A stretch of 48,155 bases of DNA, taken from assembly GCF_000513715.1 (NCBI RefSeq), contig NZ_AQOD01000009.1:1-48155 (forward strand), given 5' to 3'. The translations under genes were made by a program, and so were the position numbers. Shown piece by piece: positions 32,861 through 41,478 of the stretch; position 1 is the stretch's first letter; each line of letters opens with the position of its first letter. This DNA is from Salinivibrio socompensis S35 (lineage in GTDB: Bacteria; Pseudomonadota; Gammaproteobacteria; Enterobacterales; Vibrionaceae). The notes beneath the pieces were generated by a model, which was given only the letters and a program-made list of their open reading frames with translations, did no database searches and was not told the DNA's origin.

Positions 32861-34033
32861 TTATCCGATAAATTGTGCCGCGACAACTGTGATACCGCCG
32901 ACCATTGCCAAGCTCAAGCCGATATTGCCGCCAATGACTTGATAATGTTGGTCGGTTGAGACCGTCTTGCGTGCCTTACGCACCATCAAAACTGGGAGCA
33001 CGACGGCAAGAATCACCAGTGCGACCGCGGCGTACCCCAGCGCCGTGATAAAGCCTTGCGGATAATACAAAGCAAAGACCAAAGGCGGGAGATAGGTGAT
33101 AGCCGCCGTTTGCAAGCGACCACGCATACTATCTTGGCGGTTAAAGCTGTCTGAGATAAAGTCAAATAAGCCTAGACTGACACCGAGAAATGAGGTGGCG
33201 AGCGCTAAATCGGCGAACAGTGAGATGCTTGAGGCGATATAATCTTGCTGAACCACAGATTGAATGATTGCCACAAACTGAGACAACTCACCGTTTTGTA
33301 CTAAGGTGGACTGTGCCACCGTCCCTAGGCTTGCCACTTGCCAAAAGATATACAACGCCAACGGAAGAGTTGAGCCGACAATCATGACCTTTCTCAGAGA
33401 AGGCAAGTCAATTCCGACGTAGCGCACAATAGAAGGAATACTACCGTGAAAGCCAAAAGAGGTGAAAATCACTGGCAAAGCGGCCACCAGCAACCCACGT
33501 TCCATCGGCATTTCGACTAAGTTGATGCTAGATACATGAGGCGTCAGCAGGGTTAAGGCCAAAATTAAAAATAATACCTTAATGGTGAATAACCCTCGGT
33601 TAATCAAATCGACCTTACTGGTGCCTAATGTCACTACAAGACCGAAAACCAGTGTGAATAAGACCGCCCCCGCCGCAGGTGGCAATTCAATAGTTGACCA
33701 TTGCGCAAGCTTTTCATTTAATTGGCTTCCGCCACCTGCAATGTATGCGGCACACAGGGAATAGAACAAGAAGAGCATTGCAAACGAGGCTACCCATTTC
33801 CCTTTTTCACCAAGAAATTGTTTTGCCAAACTGTGCAACGTCGCGTCTGCTTCCGCGTATTGGTGTACTTCTAACATCAGTAACGCGGTGTAGGTCATTA
33901 ATGCCCACATTGCCCCCATGAGTGCCATTGATGCACCAAACCCGATGCCTGCAGAGGCGAGGGGCAATGCCAGCATTCCGGCGCCGATTGTTGTGCCCGC
34001 AATAATGAGCGAACTTCCGAGTACTTTATTCAT
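32861..34033 (-). CDS. tyrP: Tyrosine-specific transport protein (HAAAP family)
   Basis: This is an inner-membrane proton-aromatic amino acid symporter. The protein has eleven hydrophobic segments, the family opening GSSLIIAGTTIGAGMLALPLASAG, and TSFGFHGSIPSIVRY and LFADLALATSFLGVSLGLFD, all closely matching E. coli TyrP rather than Mtr or TnaB. I take ATG 34033 (MNKVLGS) as the start, 390 residues; a TTG five codons upstream is also in frame. Two TyrR-box-like sequences about 110-150 bp upstream agree with tyrosine control. The gene is divergent from the yfaY homologue. Confidence 0.92.
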   Translation of the reverse strand: MNKVLGSSLIIAGTTIGAGMLALPLASAGIGFGASMALMGAMWALMTYTALLMLEVHQYAEADATLHSLAKQFLGEKGKWVASFAMLFLFYSLCAAYIAGGGSQLNEKLAQWSTIELPPAAGAVLFTLVFGLVVTLGTSKVDLINRGLFTIKVLFLILALTLLTPHVSSINLVEMPMERGLLVAALPVIFTSFGFHGSIPSIVRYVGIDLPSLRKVMIVGSTLPLALYIFWQVASLGTVAQSTLVQNGELSQFVAIIQSVVQQDYIASSISLFADLALATSFLGVSLGLFDFISDSFNRQDSMRGRLQTAAITYLPPLVFALYYPQGFITALGYAAVALVILAVVLPVLMVRKARKTVSTDQHYQVIGGNIGLSLAMVGGITVVAAQFIG

Positions 34034-34141
34034 ATTATGTTTAGCCAATGTTAATAAAAAGTTAATTATTGTGTTCGCACAAAAGATAACGTGAATTTAT
34101 TCGTATTGTGCATTGTCTATGCAGATAAAAAAACGGGCGTG

Positions 34142-34181
34142 TGTAATGATACAGGTACGATGGTGTAATTTAAAGTGTACG
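34142..34181. promoter_or_regulatory. Two TyrR-box-like sequences upstream of tyrP
   Basis: TGTAATGATACAGGTACG (34142-34159) and TGTAATTTAAAGTGTACG (34164-34181) both keep the G-N14-C spacing and the TGTAA half of the TyrR consensus TGTAAA-N6-TTTACA. The right halves are degenerate (three and four of six). E. coli tyrP also has two adjacent boxes. The tandem arrangement upstream of a tyrP homologue makes the call plausible, but the matches are weak. Confidence 0.4.
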
Positions 34182-34258
34182 GTTAAGGCGGGGTAGTGCA
34201 TTGTGTCGTCTAATGTCATAATCATGGTCGGATGATCGCGACAAAAAGGAGCGGCAAG

Positions 34259-35512
34259 GTGGACAAACAACAACATGAAGCCCCATTGCCTAGGATCGCA
34301 ATGCTCTCGACAGGTGAAGAGGTATTGCTGGGGGATATTACGGACACCAACGCAGCTTGGCTTTCTAGGGTGTTATTCGAAAGTGGGCTAGCAATGTCTC
34401 GTCGTGTGACCATCGGCGATGAACTGGATGATATGGCGATTGAGCTCGTGCGCCTGTCACAGACGGAAGACGTTGTGATTGTAAATGGCGGGTTAGGGCC
34501 CACTACGGATGATTTAACCACGGCAGCCATGGCGGCAGCGATGGGGGTAGAGTTAACCCTTAACGAAGCGTGGTTAGATGAGTTAAAACAGCGATTTGAG
34601 CGCCGAGGTCGACCAATGGCACAAAGTAACCTCAAGCAGGCAATGCTGCCAGAAGGCGCAAGATTGATCGATAACCCTAAAGGGACCGCCTGTGGCTTCC
34701 ACTGCGAGCTCAACGGATGTCACTTTTACTTTACGCCTGGAGTGCCTTCTGAGTTTTTCGCGATGGTTGAACAGCAAATTCTCCCTGAGTTGTTACATAG
34801 TTACCCTGCTAAAGCGCGATTATGTTACCGTTTTTTTACATTTGGTTTGTCAGAGTCGGGGATCAGCGATGTGATGGCATCGTTAGTGCTTCCCGAAAAC
34901 GCGACATTAGGATATCGCTCCAGTTTGCCGTTTATTGAAGTCAAACTGTTTATCGAAGCGGATCATATTGAGAAAGATACAGTACTGGACGCATTACGGC
35001 ATCGCCTTGCTGACTATGTTGTCTCTTTCGCTGAGCCGATGACGGCGGCATTGGCCGCTGATATCAATCGTCACGGGGCGGTGTTGAAGGTCGCAGAACA
35101 ATTCACAGGAGGTTGGCTGGCGAGCACATTAAATGGTCAGGCGGCACATTTGGTTGAGCAAGGCTGGGTGATGTCGAATGCGCATGTGCCCGAGCAAGCG
35201 GTGGCTAACCCCTTGGCAGCGTCATTAGCGATGGCAAGCGCGACAATCACGCCAGGACAGAGTCAAATTGGACTGGCCTGTGGACCGGAGCTTCATGGTC
35301 AAATATGTGTGGCAATTTCTACTCCAAAGGGAGAGTGGGGGCAGCGGCTTAGCTTCAAACGCCACCTATCAAATGACGATGCACGCTGTTATATGGCAAC
35401 AGTTTTATTAGACATGTTACGTCGTTATCTCAGTGGCGACACTGTGATTGCTGATTATGCGTCTCTGTTTCGCCATGACGACATTTTTATTGATGCACAG
35501 ACGCTAGAGTAA
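34259..35512 (+). CDS. yfaY: CinA/YfaY family protein, nicotinamide mononucleotide deamidase-related
   Basis: The N-terminal MoCF-like domain is clear (MLSTGEEVLLGDITDTNAAW, VIVNGGLGPTTDDLT, FFTPGVPSEF), and a C-terminal CinA/PncC-like domain contains the EQFTGGWLAS motif. In E. coli YfaY this C-terminal domain lacks full deamidase residues; activity here is unknown. I choose the GTG at 34259, preceded by AAGGAG with a 7-nt gap, rather than the frame opening at 34232. Length is 417 residues (E. coli yfaY about 400). It is close to yfaE-nrdBA, as in E. coli, supporting the YfaY rather than the PncC assignment. Confidence 0.88.
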   Translation: MDKQQHEAPLPRIAMLSTGEEVLLGDITDTNAAWLSRVLFESGLAMSRRVTIGDELDDMAIELVRLSQTEDVVIVNGGLGPTTDDLTTAAMAAAMGVELTLNEAWLDELKQRFERRGRPMAQSNLKQAMLPEGARLIDNPKGTACGFHCELNGCHFYFTPGVPSEFFAMVEQQILPELLHSYPAKARLCYRFFTFGLSESGISDVMASLVLPENATLGYRSSLPFIEVKLFIEADHIEKDTVLDALRHRLADYVVSFAEPMTAALAADINRHGAVLKVAEQFTGGWLASTLNGQAAHLVEQGWVMSNAHVPEQAVANPLAASLAMASATITPGQSQIGLACGPELHGQICVAISTPKGEWGQRLSFKRHLSNDDARCYMATVLLDMLRRYLSGDTVIADYASLFRHDDIFIDAQTLE

Positions 35513-35597
35513 TGATATTCATTAGAGTACGAATCGCCAAGACACAAAGCGAACGGTTGGATAAGACTAGGCGCTGAGCTAAATAGGAAAATACGCC

Positions 35598-35627
35598 ACG
35601 AGGCAGTGACAGTGGGTCACGCCTCGT
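35598..35627 (-). terminator. Long hairpin overlapping the yfaE stop codon
   Basis: ACGAGGC (35598-35604) and GTGAC (35606-35610) pair with GTCAC (35616-35620) and GCCTCGT (35621-35627), a 12-bp stem with one bulged A and a 5-nt loop. The yfaE stop codon (35617-35619) lies inside the stem. No good T-run follows on the minus strand, so it may be a 3' stability element as much as a terminator. Confidence 0.6.
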
Positions 35628-35907
35628 TCACTTGTTTTTTAACGGTTGCAGGTTGGTAGTCAAAGGTAATCGAAATGTCCGTTTGCGGGGCACTTTGACA
35701 GGCAAGGATCTCTCCGGGCATCACGAAAGCCATGACGTCACTTTGGGTGACTGAGCCATGATTGAGCTTGCAGCGGCACGCGCCACATAGACCACTACGG
35801 CACTGATATTCAGGCTGAACGCTCGCACTTTCGAGTTGTTCAAGCAAGTTTTGGTGGGTGTTGCCACCCACCTCTAAGCCGTTCACTTCGATGGTGATAC
35901 GAGTCAT
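35617..35907 (-). CDS. yfaE: 2Fe-2S ferredoxin YfaE, NrdB diferric-tyrosyl radical maintenance
   Basis: YfaE supplies electrons to rebuild the diferric-tyrosyl radical cofactor of NrdB. The 96-residue protein is a plant-type ferredoxin: Cys36, Cys41 and Cys44 in CRSGLCGAC, and the fourth ligand in EILACQS. An additional Cys46 lies in the same loop, as in E. coli. Its ATG overlaps the nrdB stop in an ATGA junction, which implies translational coupling and supports the role. It is last in the nrdA-nrdB-yfaE run. Confidence 0.95.
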   Translation of the reverse strand: MTRITIEVNGLEVGGNTHQNLLEQLESASVQPEYQCRSGLCGACRCKLNHGSVTQSDVMAFVMPGEILACQSAPQTDISITFDYQPATVKKQVNEA

Positions 35908-37037
35908 AGCTCAAAATCACCGAAGTCTTCAACACTCACTTCATTATCGATCTGCCCAACCAGGTAAGAGCTGATTTCCGCTTCTTGTGGGGCAACTTGT
36001 ACGTTATCCGATGACAACCATGCATTAATCCAAGGAATAGGATTTTGTGTTGCATCGTCGTACGCGGGGGCGAGGCCAACGGCGGACATACGTAGGTTGG
36101 TAATGTATTCCACGTACTGACACAAGATGTCTTTGTTCAAACCAATCATGGAGCCGTCACGGAACAGATACTCGGCCCAATCTTTCTCTTGCTCGGCCGC
36201 TTTTTTGAATAAATCAAAGCATTCTTGCTCGCACTCTTTCGCGATCTTGGCCATTTCGGGGTCGTCTTGACCACTGCGCAGAATATTGAGCATATGTTGG
36301 GTGCCGGTCAGGTGCAGGGCTTCGTCACGCGCGATAAACTTAATGATCTTGGCGTTACCCTCCATTAATTCGCGCTCGGCAAAAGCAAACGAACAGGCGA
36401 AGCTCACATAGAAGCGAATGGCTTCCAGTGCATTCACCGACATCAAGCACAAATACAACTGGCGTTTTAACGCACGCAAGCTCACGGTGACGGTATGACC
36501 GTTAATGGTGTGTGTCCCTTCACCGAGCTGATGATAATAGTTGCTCAGTTGGATGAGATCATCGTAATACTGAGCAATATCTTCGGCACGCTTTTGAATG
36601 TGCTCATTCATGACGATGTCATCAAATACAATCGCTGGATCGGCGACAATATTACGAATGATATGTGTATAAGAGCGCGAATGGATAGTCTCGGAGAAGC
36701 TCCACGTTTCAATCCAAGTCTCTAACTCGGGAATGGATATCAGTGGTAGCAATGCCACATTCGGACTACGTCCTTGGATAGAATCCAACAACGTTTGGTA
36801 CTTCAAGTTACTGATGAAAATATGCTTTTCATGCTCAGGTAGCTTGTTGTAGTCAATACGATCGCTTGACACGTCCACTTCTTCTGGGCGCCAAAAGAAC
36901 GACAACTGCTTTTCGATCAGCTTTTCAAAAATTTCGTATTTTTGCTGATCATAACGGGCAACGTTGACTGACTGGCCCAAGAACATGGGTTCTTTAAGCG
37001 GGTCGTTGTTGATTTTAGAAAACGTACTGTAAGCCAT
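35904..37037 (-). CDS. nrdB: Ribonucleoside-diphosphate reductase 1, beta subunit
   Basis: NrdB is the radical-generating small subunit of class Ia ribonucleotide reductase. The 377-residue protein (E. coli 376) shows the diiron region with [20 protein letters not shown], which includes the radical tyrosine, and later [17 protein letters not shown] with Glu and His ligands. The C-terminal tail [14 protein letters not shown] is the peptide that binds NrdA. AGAGG precedes the ATG. It follows nrdA by 50 bp, a gap filled by an 18-bp palindrome. Confidence 0.98.
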   Translation of the reverse strand: MAYSTFSKINNDPLKEPMFLGQSVNVARYDQQKYEIFEKLIEKQLSFFWRPEEVDVSSDRIDYNKLPEHEKHIFISNLKYQTLLDSIQGRSPNVALLPLISIPELETWIETWSFSETIHSRSYTHIIRNIVADPAIVFDDIVMNEHIQKRAEDIAQYYDDLIQLSNYYHQLGEGTHTINGHTVTVSLRALKRQLYLCLMSVNALEAIRFYVSFACSFAFAERELMEGNAKIIKFIARDEALHLTGTQHMLNILRSGQDDPEMAKIAKECEQECFDLFKKAAEQEKDWAEYLFRDGSMIGLNKDILCQYVEYITNLRMSAVGLAPAYDDATQNPIPWINAWLSSDNVQVAPQEAEISSYLVGQIDNEVSVEDFGDFEL

Positions 37038-37058
37038 GAATCTTATTAACCTCTAGAA

Positions 37059-37076
37059 AAGGGCCCCGGGGCCCTT
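37059..37076. promoter_or_regulatory. 18-bp GC-rich perfect palindrome between nrdA and nrdB
   Basis: AAGGGCCCCGGGGCCCTT is fully self-complementary. As RNA on the minus strand it can form a stem of six to seven pairs with a small loop, followed by TTTTC. It lies 11 nt after the nrdA stop and 21 nt before the nrdB ATG, so it could act as a partial terminator or processing signal setting the NrdA:NrdB ratio. Confidence 0.55.
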
Positions 37077-37087
37077 CGCATATTGTG

Positions 37088-39376
37088 TTAGATCTTACAT
37101 GCACCGCCGGCACAATCATCATCGGCAGCTTGTGCGGCGCTTGACTCGGGTTGACCGTCCGTCGCGCCATCACGCGTGTTGTGATAGTACAGGGTTTTTA
37201 CCCCCAATTTATAAGCTGTGAGCAGATCTTTAAGCAGCTGGTTCATAGGAACTTTACCGCTTGCATGTCGGCTCGGATCATAATTGGTGTTGGCAGAAAT
37301 CGCTTGGTCAACGAATTTTTGCATGATACCCACTAACTGTAAGTAACCCTCATTACTACCAATGTTCCAAAGTAGTTCGTAGTTATCTTTATATTTGTGG
37401 TACTCCGGCACCACCTGCTTCAAGATGCCGTCTTTCGATGCTTTGACCGAGACAAAACCACGAGGTGGTTCAATGCCATTGGTCGCATTTGAGATTTGCG
37501 AAGAAGTCTCTGATGGCATGAGCGCTGTCAGGGTCGAGTTACGCAACCCATGGGTCTGAATATCTTTACGTAGCGTTTCCCAATCCAGATGAAGCGGCTC
37601 GTCGCAAATCGCATCCAAATCTTTTTTATACGTATCAATAGGGAGAATGCCCTGTGCATACGTGGTTTCGTTAAAGGCTGGACACGCGCCTTTCTCTTTG
37701 GCCAATTCCACCGATGCGCGTAGCAGATGGTACTGAATCGCTTCGAACGTGCGGTGGGTAAGACCGTTGGCACTGCCATCAGAGTAACGTACGCCATGCT
37801 TCGCAAGATGGTACGCGAAGTTAATCACCCCAACGCCGAGCGTACGGCGGTTCATGGTCGCTTTACGCGCCGCGGGCAATGGATAATCTTGATAATCCAA
37901 CAAGGCATCCAGCGCACGAATCGTCAATTCAGCCAGCTCACCCAACTCATCGAGTGATTCAAGCGCACCCAGGTTAAAGGCAGAAAGGGTGCACAGTGCA
38001 ATTTCACCGTTCTCGTCTTCAACATTACTTAATGGTTTGGTCGGCAGTGCAATTTCTAGACACAGGTTGGACTGACGAATCGGTGCCACAGACGGATCAA
38101 ATGGACTGTGCGTATTACAATGATCCACATTTTGGATGTAGATACGGCCTGTTGATGCACGTTCTTGCATCATGAGAGAGAACAAGTCAACCGCCTTAAC
38201 GGTCTCGCGCTGGATTGATTCGTCTGCTTCATACTGGGTATACAGACGTTCAAATTCTTCTTGGTTTTCAAAGAAGGCGTCATATAACCCAGGCACATCT
38301 GATGGTGAGAACAACGAAATGTTGCCACCTTTAAGCAAGCGTGTGTACATCAGCTTGTTAATTTGCACCCCGTAGTCCATATGGCGGACGCGGTTCTCTT
38401 CTACGCCTCGGTTATTCTTCAATACCAGTAGCGATTCTACTTCACGGTGCCACATTGGGTAGAATAAGGTGGCTGCACCACCACGTACGCCACCTTGAGA
38501 GCAACACTTCACCGCGGTTTGGAAATACTTGTAAAAAGGAATACAACCGGTGTGGAAGGCTTCGCCACCACGAATAGGGCTACCCAGTGCGCGAATACGG
38601 CCCGCATTGATGCCAATCCCTGCGCGCTGTGACACGTAGCGAACAATAGCGCTAGACGTCGCATTGATTGAATCTAAACTGTCGTCACACTCAATCAGCA
38701 CGCATGAGCTAAACTGGCGCGTTGGTGTCCGCACCCCTGACATGATCGGCGTTGGTAGCGAAATTTTAAATTGCGAAGCCGCATTATAGAAACGACGGAT
38801 ATAGTCAAGGCGCGTTTCTTTGGGATAAGAGGCAAACAAACAGGCCGCCACCATCATATATAAAAACTGCGCGCTCTCGTAAATCTCACCGGTGACACGG
38901 TTTTGAACCAGGTATTTACCTTCAAGCTGTTTAACGGCTGCATAAGAGAAGTTCATATCACGCCAGTGATCGAGATAACCATCTAGGGTCTCGAGCTCTT
39001 CGACACTGTAATCTTCCAAAATATGTTTATCATATTTGCCTTTCTCAACCATGTTTTTTACATGATCAACCAGCTTAGGTGGCTCGAATTGGCCATAGGC
39101 TTTTTTACGTAAATGGAAGACCGCCAAACGTGCCGCGAGATATTGATAATCCGGGCTTTCTTCAGAGATCAGGTCGGCAGCGGCTTTGATGATTGTCTCA
39201 TGGATATCTTCAGTGCGCATGCCATCGTAAAACTGGATGTGAGAGCGCATCTCAACCAGAGAAACGGAAACGTTTGAGAGGCCTTCGGCAGCCCAAGTCA
39301 CAACGCGATGGATCTTGTCAAGGTTCAACTTTTCTTTGCGTCCATCACGCTTTAATACGGTAATTTCTTGGTTCAT
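37088..39376 (-). CDS. nrdA: Ribonucleoside-diphosphate reductase 1, alpha subunit
   Basis: NrdA carries the catalytic and allosteric sites of class Ia reductase. The N-terminal ATP-cone opens with TVLKRDGRKEKLNLDKIHRV. The active-site cysteines lie in RQFSSCVLIEC, SNLCLEIALPT (Cys with Glu) and IALCTLSAFNLG, and the C-terminal redox pair is in CAGGACKI. ATG 39376 (MNQEITVLK) is the likely start, 762 residues (E. coli 761); the frame is open ten codons further. The gene leads nrdA-nrdB-yfaE. Upstream lie a NrdR-like box, DnaA-like boxes and a promoter candidate. Confidence 0.98.
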   Translation of the reverse strand: MNQEITVLKRDGRKEKLNLDKIHRVVTWAAEGLSNVSVSLVEMRSHIQFYDGMRTEDIHETIIKAAADLISEESPDYQYLAARLAVFHLRKKAYGQFEPPKLVDHVKNMVEKGKYDKHILEDYSVEELETLDGYLDHWRDMNFSYAAVKQLEGKYLVQNRVTGEIYESAQFLYMMVAACLFASYPKETRLDYIRRFYNAASQFKISLPTPIMSGVRTPTRQFSSCVLIECDDSLDSINATSSAIVRYVSQRAGIGINAGRIRALGSPIRGGEAFHTGCIPFYKYFQTAVKCCSQGGVRGGAATLFYPMWHREVESLLVLKNNRGVEENRVRHMDYGVQINKLMYTRLLKGGNISLFSPSDVPGLYDAFFENQEEFERLYTQYEADESIQRETVKAVDLFSLMMQERASTGRIYIQNVDHCNTHSPFDPSVAPIRQSNLCLEIALPTKPLSNVEDENGEIALCTLSAFNLGALESLDELGELAELTIRALDALLDYQDYPLPAARKATMNRRTLGVGVINFAYHLAKHGVRYSDGSANGLTHRTFEAIQYHLLRASVELAKEKGACPAFNETTYAQGILPIDTYKKDLDAICDEPLHLDWETLRKDIQTHGLRNSTLTALMPSETSSQISNATNGIEPPRGFVSVKASKDGILKQVVPEYHKYKDNYELLWNIGSNEGYLQLVGIMQKFVDQAISANTNYDPSRHASGKVPMNQLLKDLLTAYKLGVKTLYYHNTRDGATDGQPESSAAQAADDDCAGGACKI

Positions 39377-39482
39377 TTGTATGCTTTCCCAATATTTCCT
39401 TGCCAAACTGCTCTTTTTCGCAAGTTTTATAAAATGCTGATGATTTTTTGGTCGGCCTCTATGCGGACGTGGCGTCGTTCAT

Positions 39483-39498
39483 ACACTATATATAGGGG
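39483..39498. promoter_or_regulatory. NrdR box upstream of nrdA
   Basis: ACACTATATATAGGGG matches the NrdR consensus ACACWATATATWGTGT at 13 of 16 positions, including the full central core. A more degenerate copy at 39515-39530 has its centre 32 bp away, the helical-phase spacing usual for paired NrdR boxes, and overlaps the putative -10. NrdR represses ribonucleotide reductase genes when dATP is abundant. Confidence 0.65.
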
Positions 39499-39518
39499 TC
39501 GGCGTGTAAGTCGATTAC

Positions 39519-39547
39519 AAGATAGTGATATAGACTTGCTTTTGCAA
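39519..39547 (-). promoter_or_regulatory. Putative nrdA promoter
   Basis: On the minus strand TTGCAA (39542-39547) and TATCTT (39519-39524) are separated by 17 bp, giving a start near 39512, about 136 nt before the nrdA ATG. The degenerate second NrdR box overlaps the -10 and the strong NrdR box lies just downstream, which is consistent with repression. Confidence 0.45.
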
Positions 39548-39568
39548 GCCAATCTGATTGCCCTAGGG

Positions 39569-39596
39569 TGTGGATATCTTGGGGATGTTATCCCTC
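39569..39596. promoter_or_regulatory. Two DnaA-box-like sites upstream of the nrdA promoter
   Basis: TGTGGATAT (39569-39577, complement ATATCCACA) matches the DnaA box TTATCCACA at eight of nine positions. TTATCCCTC (39588-39596) matches at seven of nine in the opposite orientation. Both lie directly upstream of the putative -35, comparable to the DnaA sites that control nrdAB in E. coli. Confidence 0.4.
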
Positions 39597-39748
39597 AAGT
39601 TAGTAATTACCAACCTACTGGCGCAAGGCCGCCAAGATTAATGAAAATTTCAATCACTGGAAGGCAAAAATCGGCAATAAAAAAAATTTATTTTGATTGA
39701 TCTTAGCGATGAACGGTGATCGGTTTTAACTGATTGAAAAGCCAGCAA

Positions 39749-39767
39749 ACCCCACAAAATGTGGGGT
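39749..39767 (-). terminator. Terminator after the HAD phosphatase gene
   Basis: ACCCCACA (39749-39756) pairs with TGTGGGGT (39760-39767) around AAA. On the minus strand TTTGCTGGCTTTTC follows. It lies 5 nt beyond the stop codon. Confidence 0.7.
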
Positions 39768-39771
39768 GTGA

Positions 39772-40428
39772 CTAGGATCCAAGAAAGGCACTAAGCTGCG
39801 CTGGCGTAGTGAAAATATGATCTGCTTCCCAATTGCTGATCAAAGCCGGATCGCCGATATATCCCCAACCAGCCACCACCGACTGCATGTTCGCTGCACG
39901 AGCCGCCAAGGTATCGTTTTCGATATCTCCGACGTAGAAGCAACGCTCTGGTGCACAATTGAGCGTTTTGGCGGCTTCTAACAGTGGCAGAGGGTGAGGC
40001 TTAGCATGGGCATAGGTATCTGCCCCCACAATCACTTGCGCCGCTTGCAGGCGTGGGAAATGGGCGAGTAACTGATGGGTCAGCCCCTCAGGCTTATTGG
40101 TGACAATGCCCCAGCATATTTTTAACCGCGACAACCTATCTAACAGTGCCTCTATACCATCATACACTTGCGTCCCTTGGCATATGGCTTGGCCGTAATG
40201 GTAAAGAAAGCGCGCACGAAGAGCGATGGGATCTTGGAATTTAGCTTGCTTGCCAAATCCGGCTGTGAGTAAGCCTCGGGCCCCAAAACTGGTGTGGGTG
40301 TATATTTGCTCACGCGTCAAAGGCGGCAGGTCAAATTCGGCCAGGACACGATTCGCTGCCTCACCCATATCGGGTGCGGTATCAAGCAGGGTGCCATCAA
40401 GATCAAAGAGGACGGTCGACGGAGTCAT
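39772..40428 (-). CDS. HAD-family phosphatase (Gph/MupP-like)
   Basis: The 218-residue protein is a HAD hydrolase: motif I LFDLDGTLLDT, motif II VTNKPEG, the motif III lysine in HAKPHPLPLLEA and motif IV YVGDIENDTLAARAANM. It is of the phosphoglycolate-phosphatase subgroup. Its position directly after ubiG and near gyrA and serC matches mupP of pseudomonads, which encodes MurNAc-6-phosphate phosphatase of the anabolic peptidoglycan recycling route. MupP function is therefore possible, but the sequence alone cannot separate it from Gph. It starts 28 nt after ubiG, probably cotranscribed. Confidence 0.88.
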   Translation of the reverse strand: MTPSTVLFDLDGTLLDTAPDMGEAANRVLAEFDLPPLTREQIYTHTSFGARGLLTAGFGKQAKFQDPIALRARFLYHYGQAICQGTQVYDGIEALLDRLSRLKICWGIVTNKPEGLTHQLLAHFPRLQAAQVIVGADTYAHAKPHPLPLLEAAKTLNCAPERCFYVGDIENDTLAARAANMQSVVAGWGYIGDPALISNWEADHIFTTPAQLSAFLGS

Positions 40429-40456
40429 GCCAGCTTGTTTCCTTTTCTTCGGTCGG

Positions 40457-41167
40457 TTAGGGAGCCTGAGTGTGAACGAGATAATTCACATCGACATTGG
40501 TGTTTGACAGCTTATAGGTGTCGAAAAGCGGGTTATAGTGCAACCCAGTCATATCGTTGGCATTGAGGGCGGTGCTATCAATCATCGCCATCAGCTCTGA
40601 GGGCCGAATAAATTTATGATGCTCATGAGTGCCTTTTGGGACTAACTTCAGGATATGCTCTGCACCGATGATCGCAAAGAGCCAGGATTTTGTATTACGA
40701 TTTAAGGTGGAGAAAAAGACATGACCGCCAGGTTTAACCATTTGGGCACAGGCGTGAATGACAGACGCTGGTTCAGGCACATGCTCAAGCATCTCCATGC
40801 ACGTCACCACGTCATACTGTTGGCAAAAGCTGCTTGCATGCTCCTCGGCCGTTGATTGGATGTATTGCACATCAACGCCGGCTTCGAGCGCGTGGAGCCG
40901 GGCAACGGTGAGTGGTTCTTTACCCATATCTAATCCGGTAACCTCGGCGCCTTCTTGCGCCATGCTCTCTGCTAAAATCCCGCCACCGCATCCGACATCG
41001 AGCACCTTCTTACCAAAGAGTCCAGCCGCTTTTTCCATCACATAGTCAAGACGCAGAGGGTTAATTTGGTGTAGAGGTTTGAACTCCCCCTCTAAATCCC
41101 ACCAACGGGATGCCATGTCTTCAAACTTTTGAATTTCTGCCGGATCGACATTTGATACCTGAGTCAT
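40457..41167 (-). CDS. ubiG: Ubiquinone biosynthesis O-methyltransferase UbiG
   Basis: UbiG carries out both O-methylations in ubiquinone synthesis. The 236-residue protein has the SAM loop [10 protein letters not shown], the N-terminal [19 protein letters not shown], the EMLEHVPEP motif and the membrane-contacting [18 protein letters not shown], all diagnostic. GGAAG lies before the ATG. It is divergent from gyrA, as in E. coli. Confidence 0.97.
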   Translation of the reverse strand: MTQVSNVDPAEIQKFEDMASRWWDLEGEFKPLHQINPLRLDYVMEKAAGLFGKKVLDVGCGGGILAESMAQEGAEVTGLDMGKEPLTVARLHALEAGVDVQYIQSTAEEHASSFCQQYDVVTCMEMLEHVPEPASVIHACAQMVKPGGHVFFSTLNRNTKSWLFAIIGAEHILKLVPKGTHEHHKFIRPSELMAMIDSTALNANDMTGLHYNPLFDTYKLSNTNVDVNYLVHTQAP

Positions 41168-41478
41168 AACTACAGCTTCCTTATCGGTTTTGCTGCATTA
41201 TAGCGAAATCCAACACGATAAAAAGAAGCCTATCTGTCACGTAGACGTAAGACATCATGCCAACGCGCTCAGACACATTGTGGGCTTTTGTTCGTCAAAA
41301 TGCATAGCCGAATACGCAAGTGGTGGGTTTTTATCCTTATAGACCTGTTCAGAGCGTCTACTAACGAGATACGTGATACATCTTGACCATATTCACGTGT
41401 CTCGTAAGAGGCTTTGTGTTATTCTCCGTGGTCACGTATTTGAATACGCAAACATTATTTTGAAGGGATGTTGGCTCC
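41168..41478. promoter_or_regulatory. ubiG-gyrA divergent region with a 13-bp inverted repeat
   Basis: This 311-bp gap has no coding frame I can support. ACGAGATACGTGA (41364-41376) and TCACGTGTCTCGT (41393-41405) are complementary at 12 of 13 positions around a 16-nt spacer that contains TTGACC, a possible -35. No convincing -10 follows at 16-18 bp. The element lies 74-115 bp before the gyrA ATG and could be an operator or a leader hairpin. GAAGGG (41462-41467) is the gyrA ribosome binding site. Confidence 0.45.

Larger units (their letters stand above)
39377..39771. other. nrdA upstream region between nrdA and the HAD phosphatase gene
   Basis: This 395-bp gap has no gene I support. A plus-strand open frame at 39368-39700 runs through it, but it starts inside nrdA, crosses the promoter elements and resembles nothing. 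The region holds the nrdA promoter candidate, a NrdR-type box, two DnaA-box-like sites and the terminator of the gene beyond. Confidence 0.65.

Noticed and set aside
39368-39700. Plus-strand 110-codon frame upstream of nrdA
   Set aside because: It begins within nrdA, crosses the promoter and regulatory sites, and has no family resemblance or Shine-Dalgarno.
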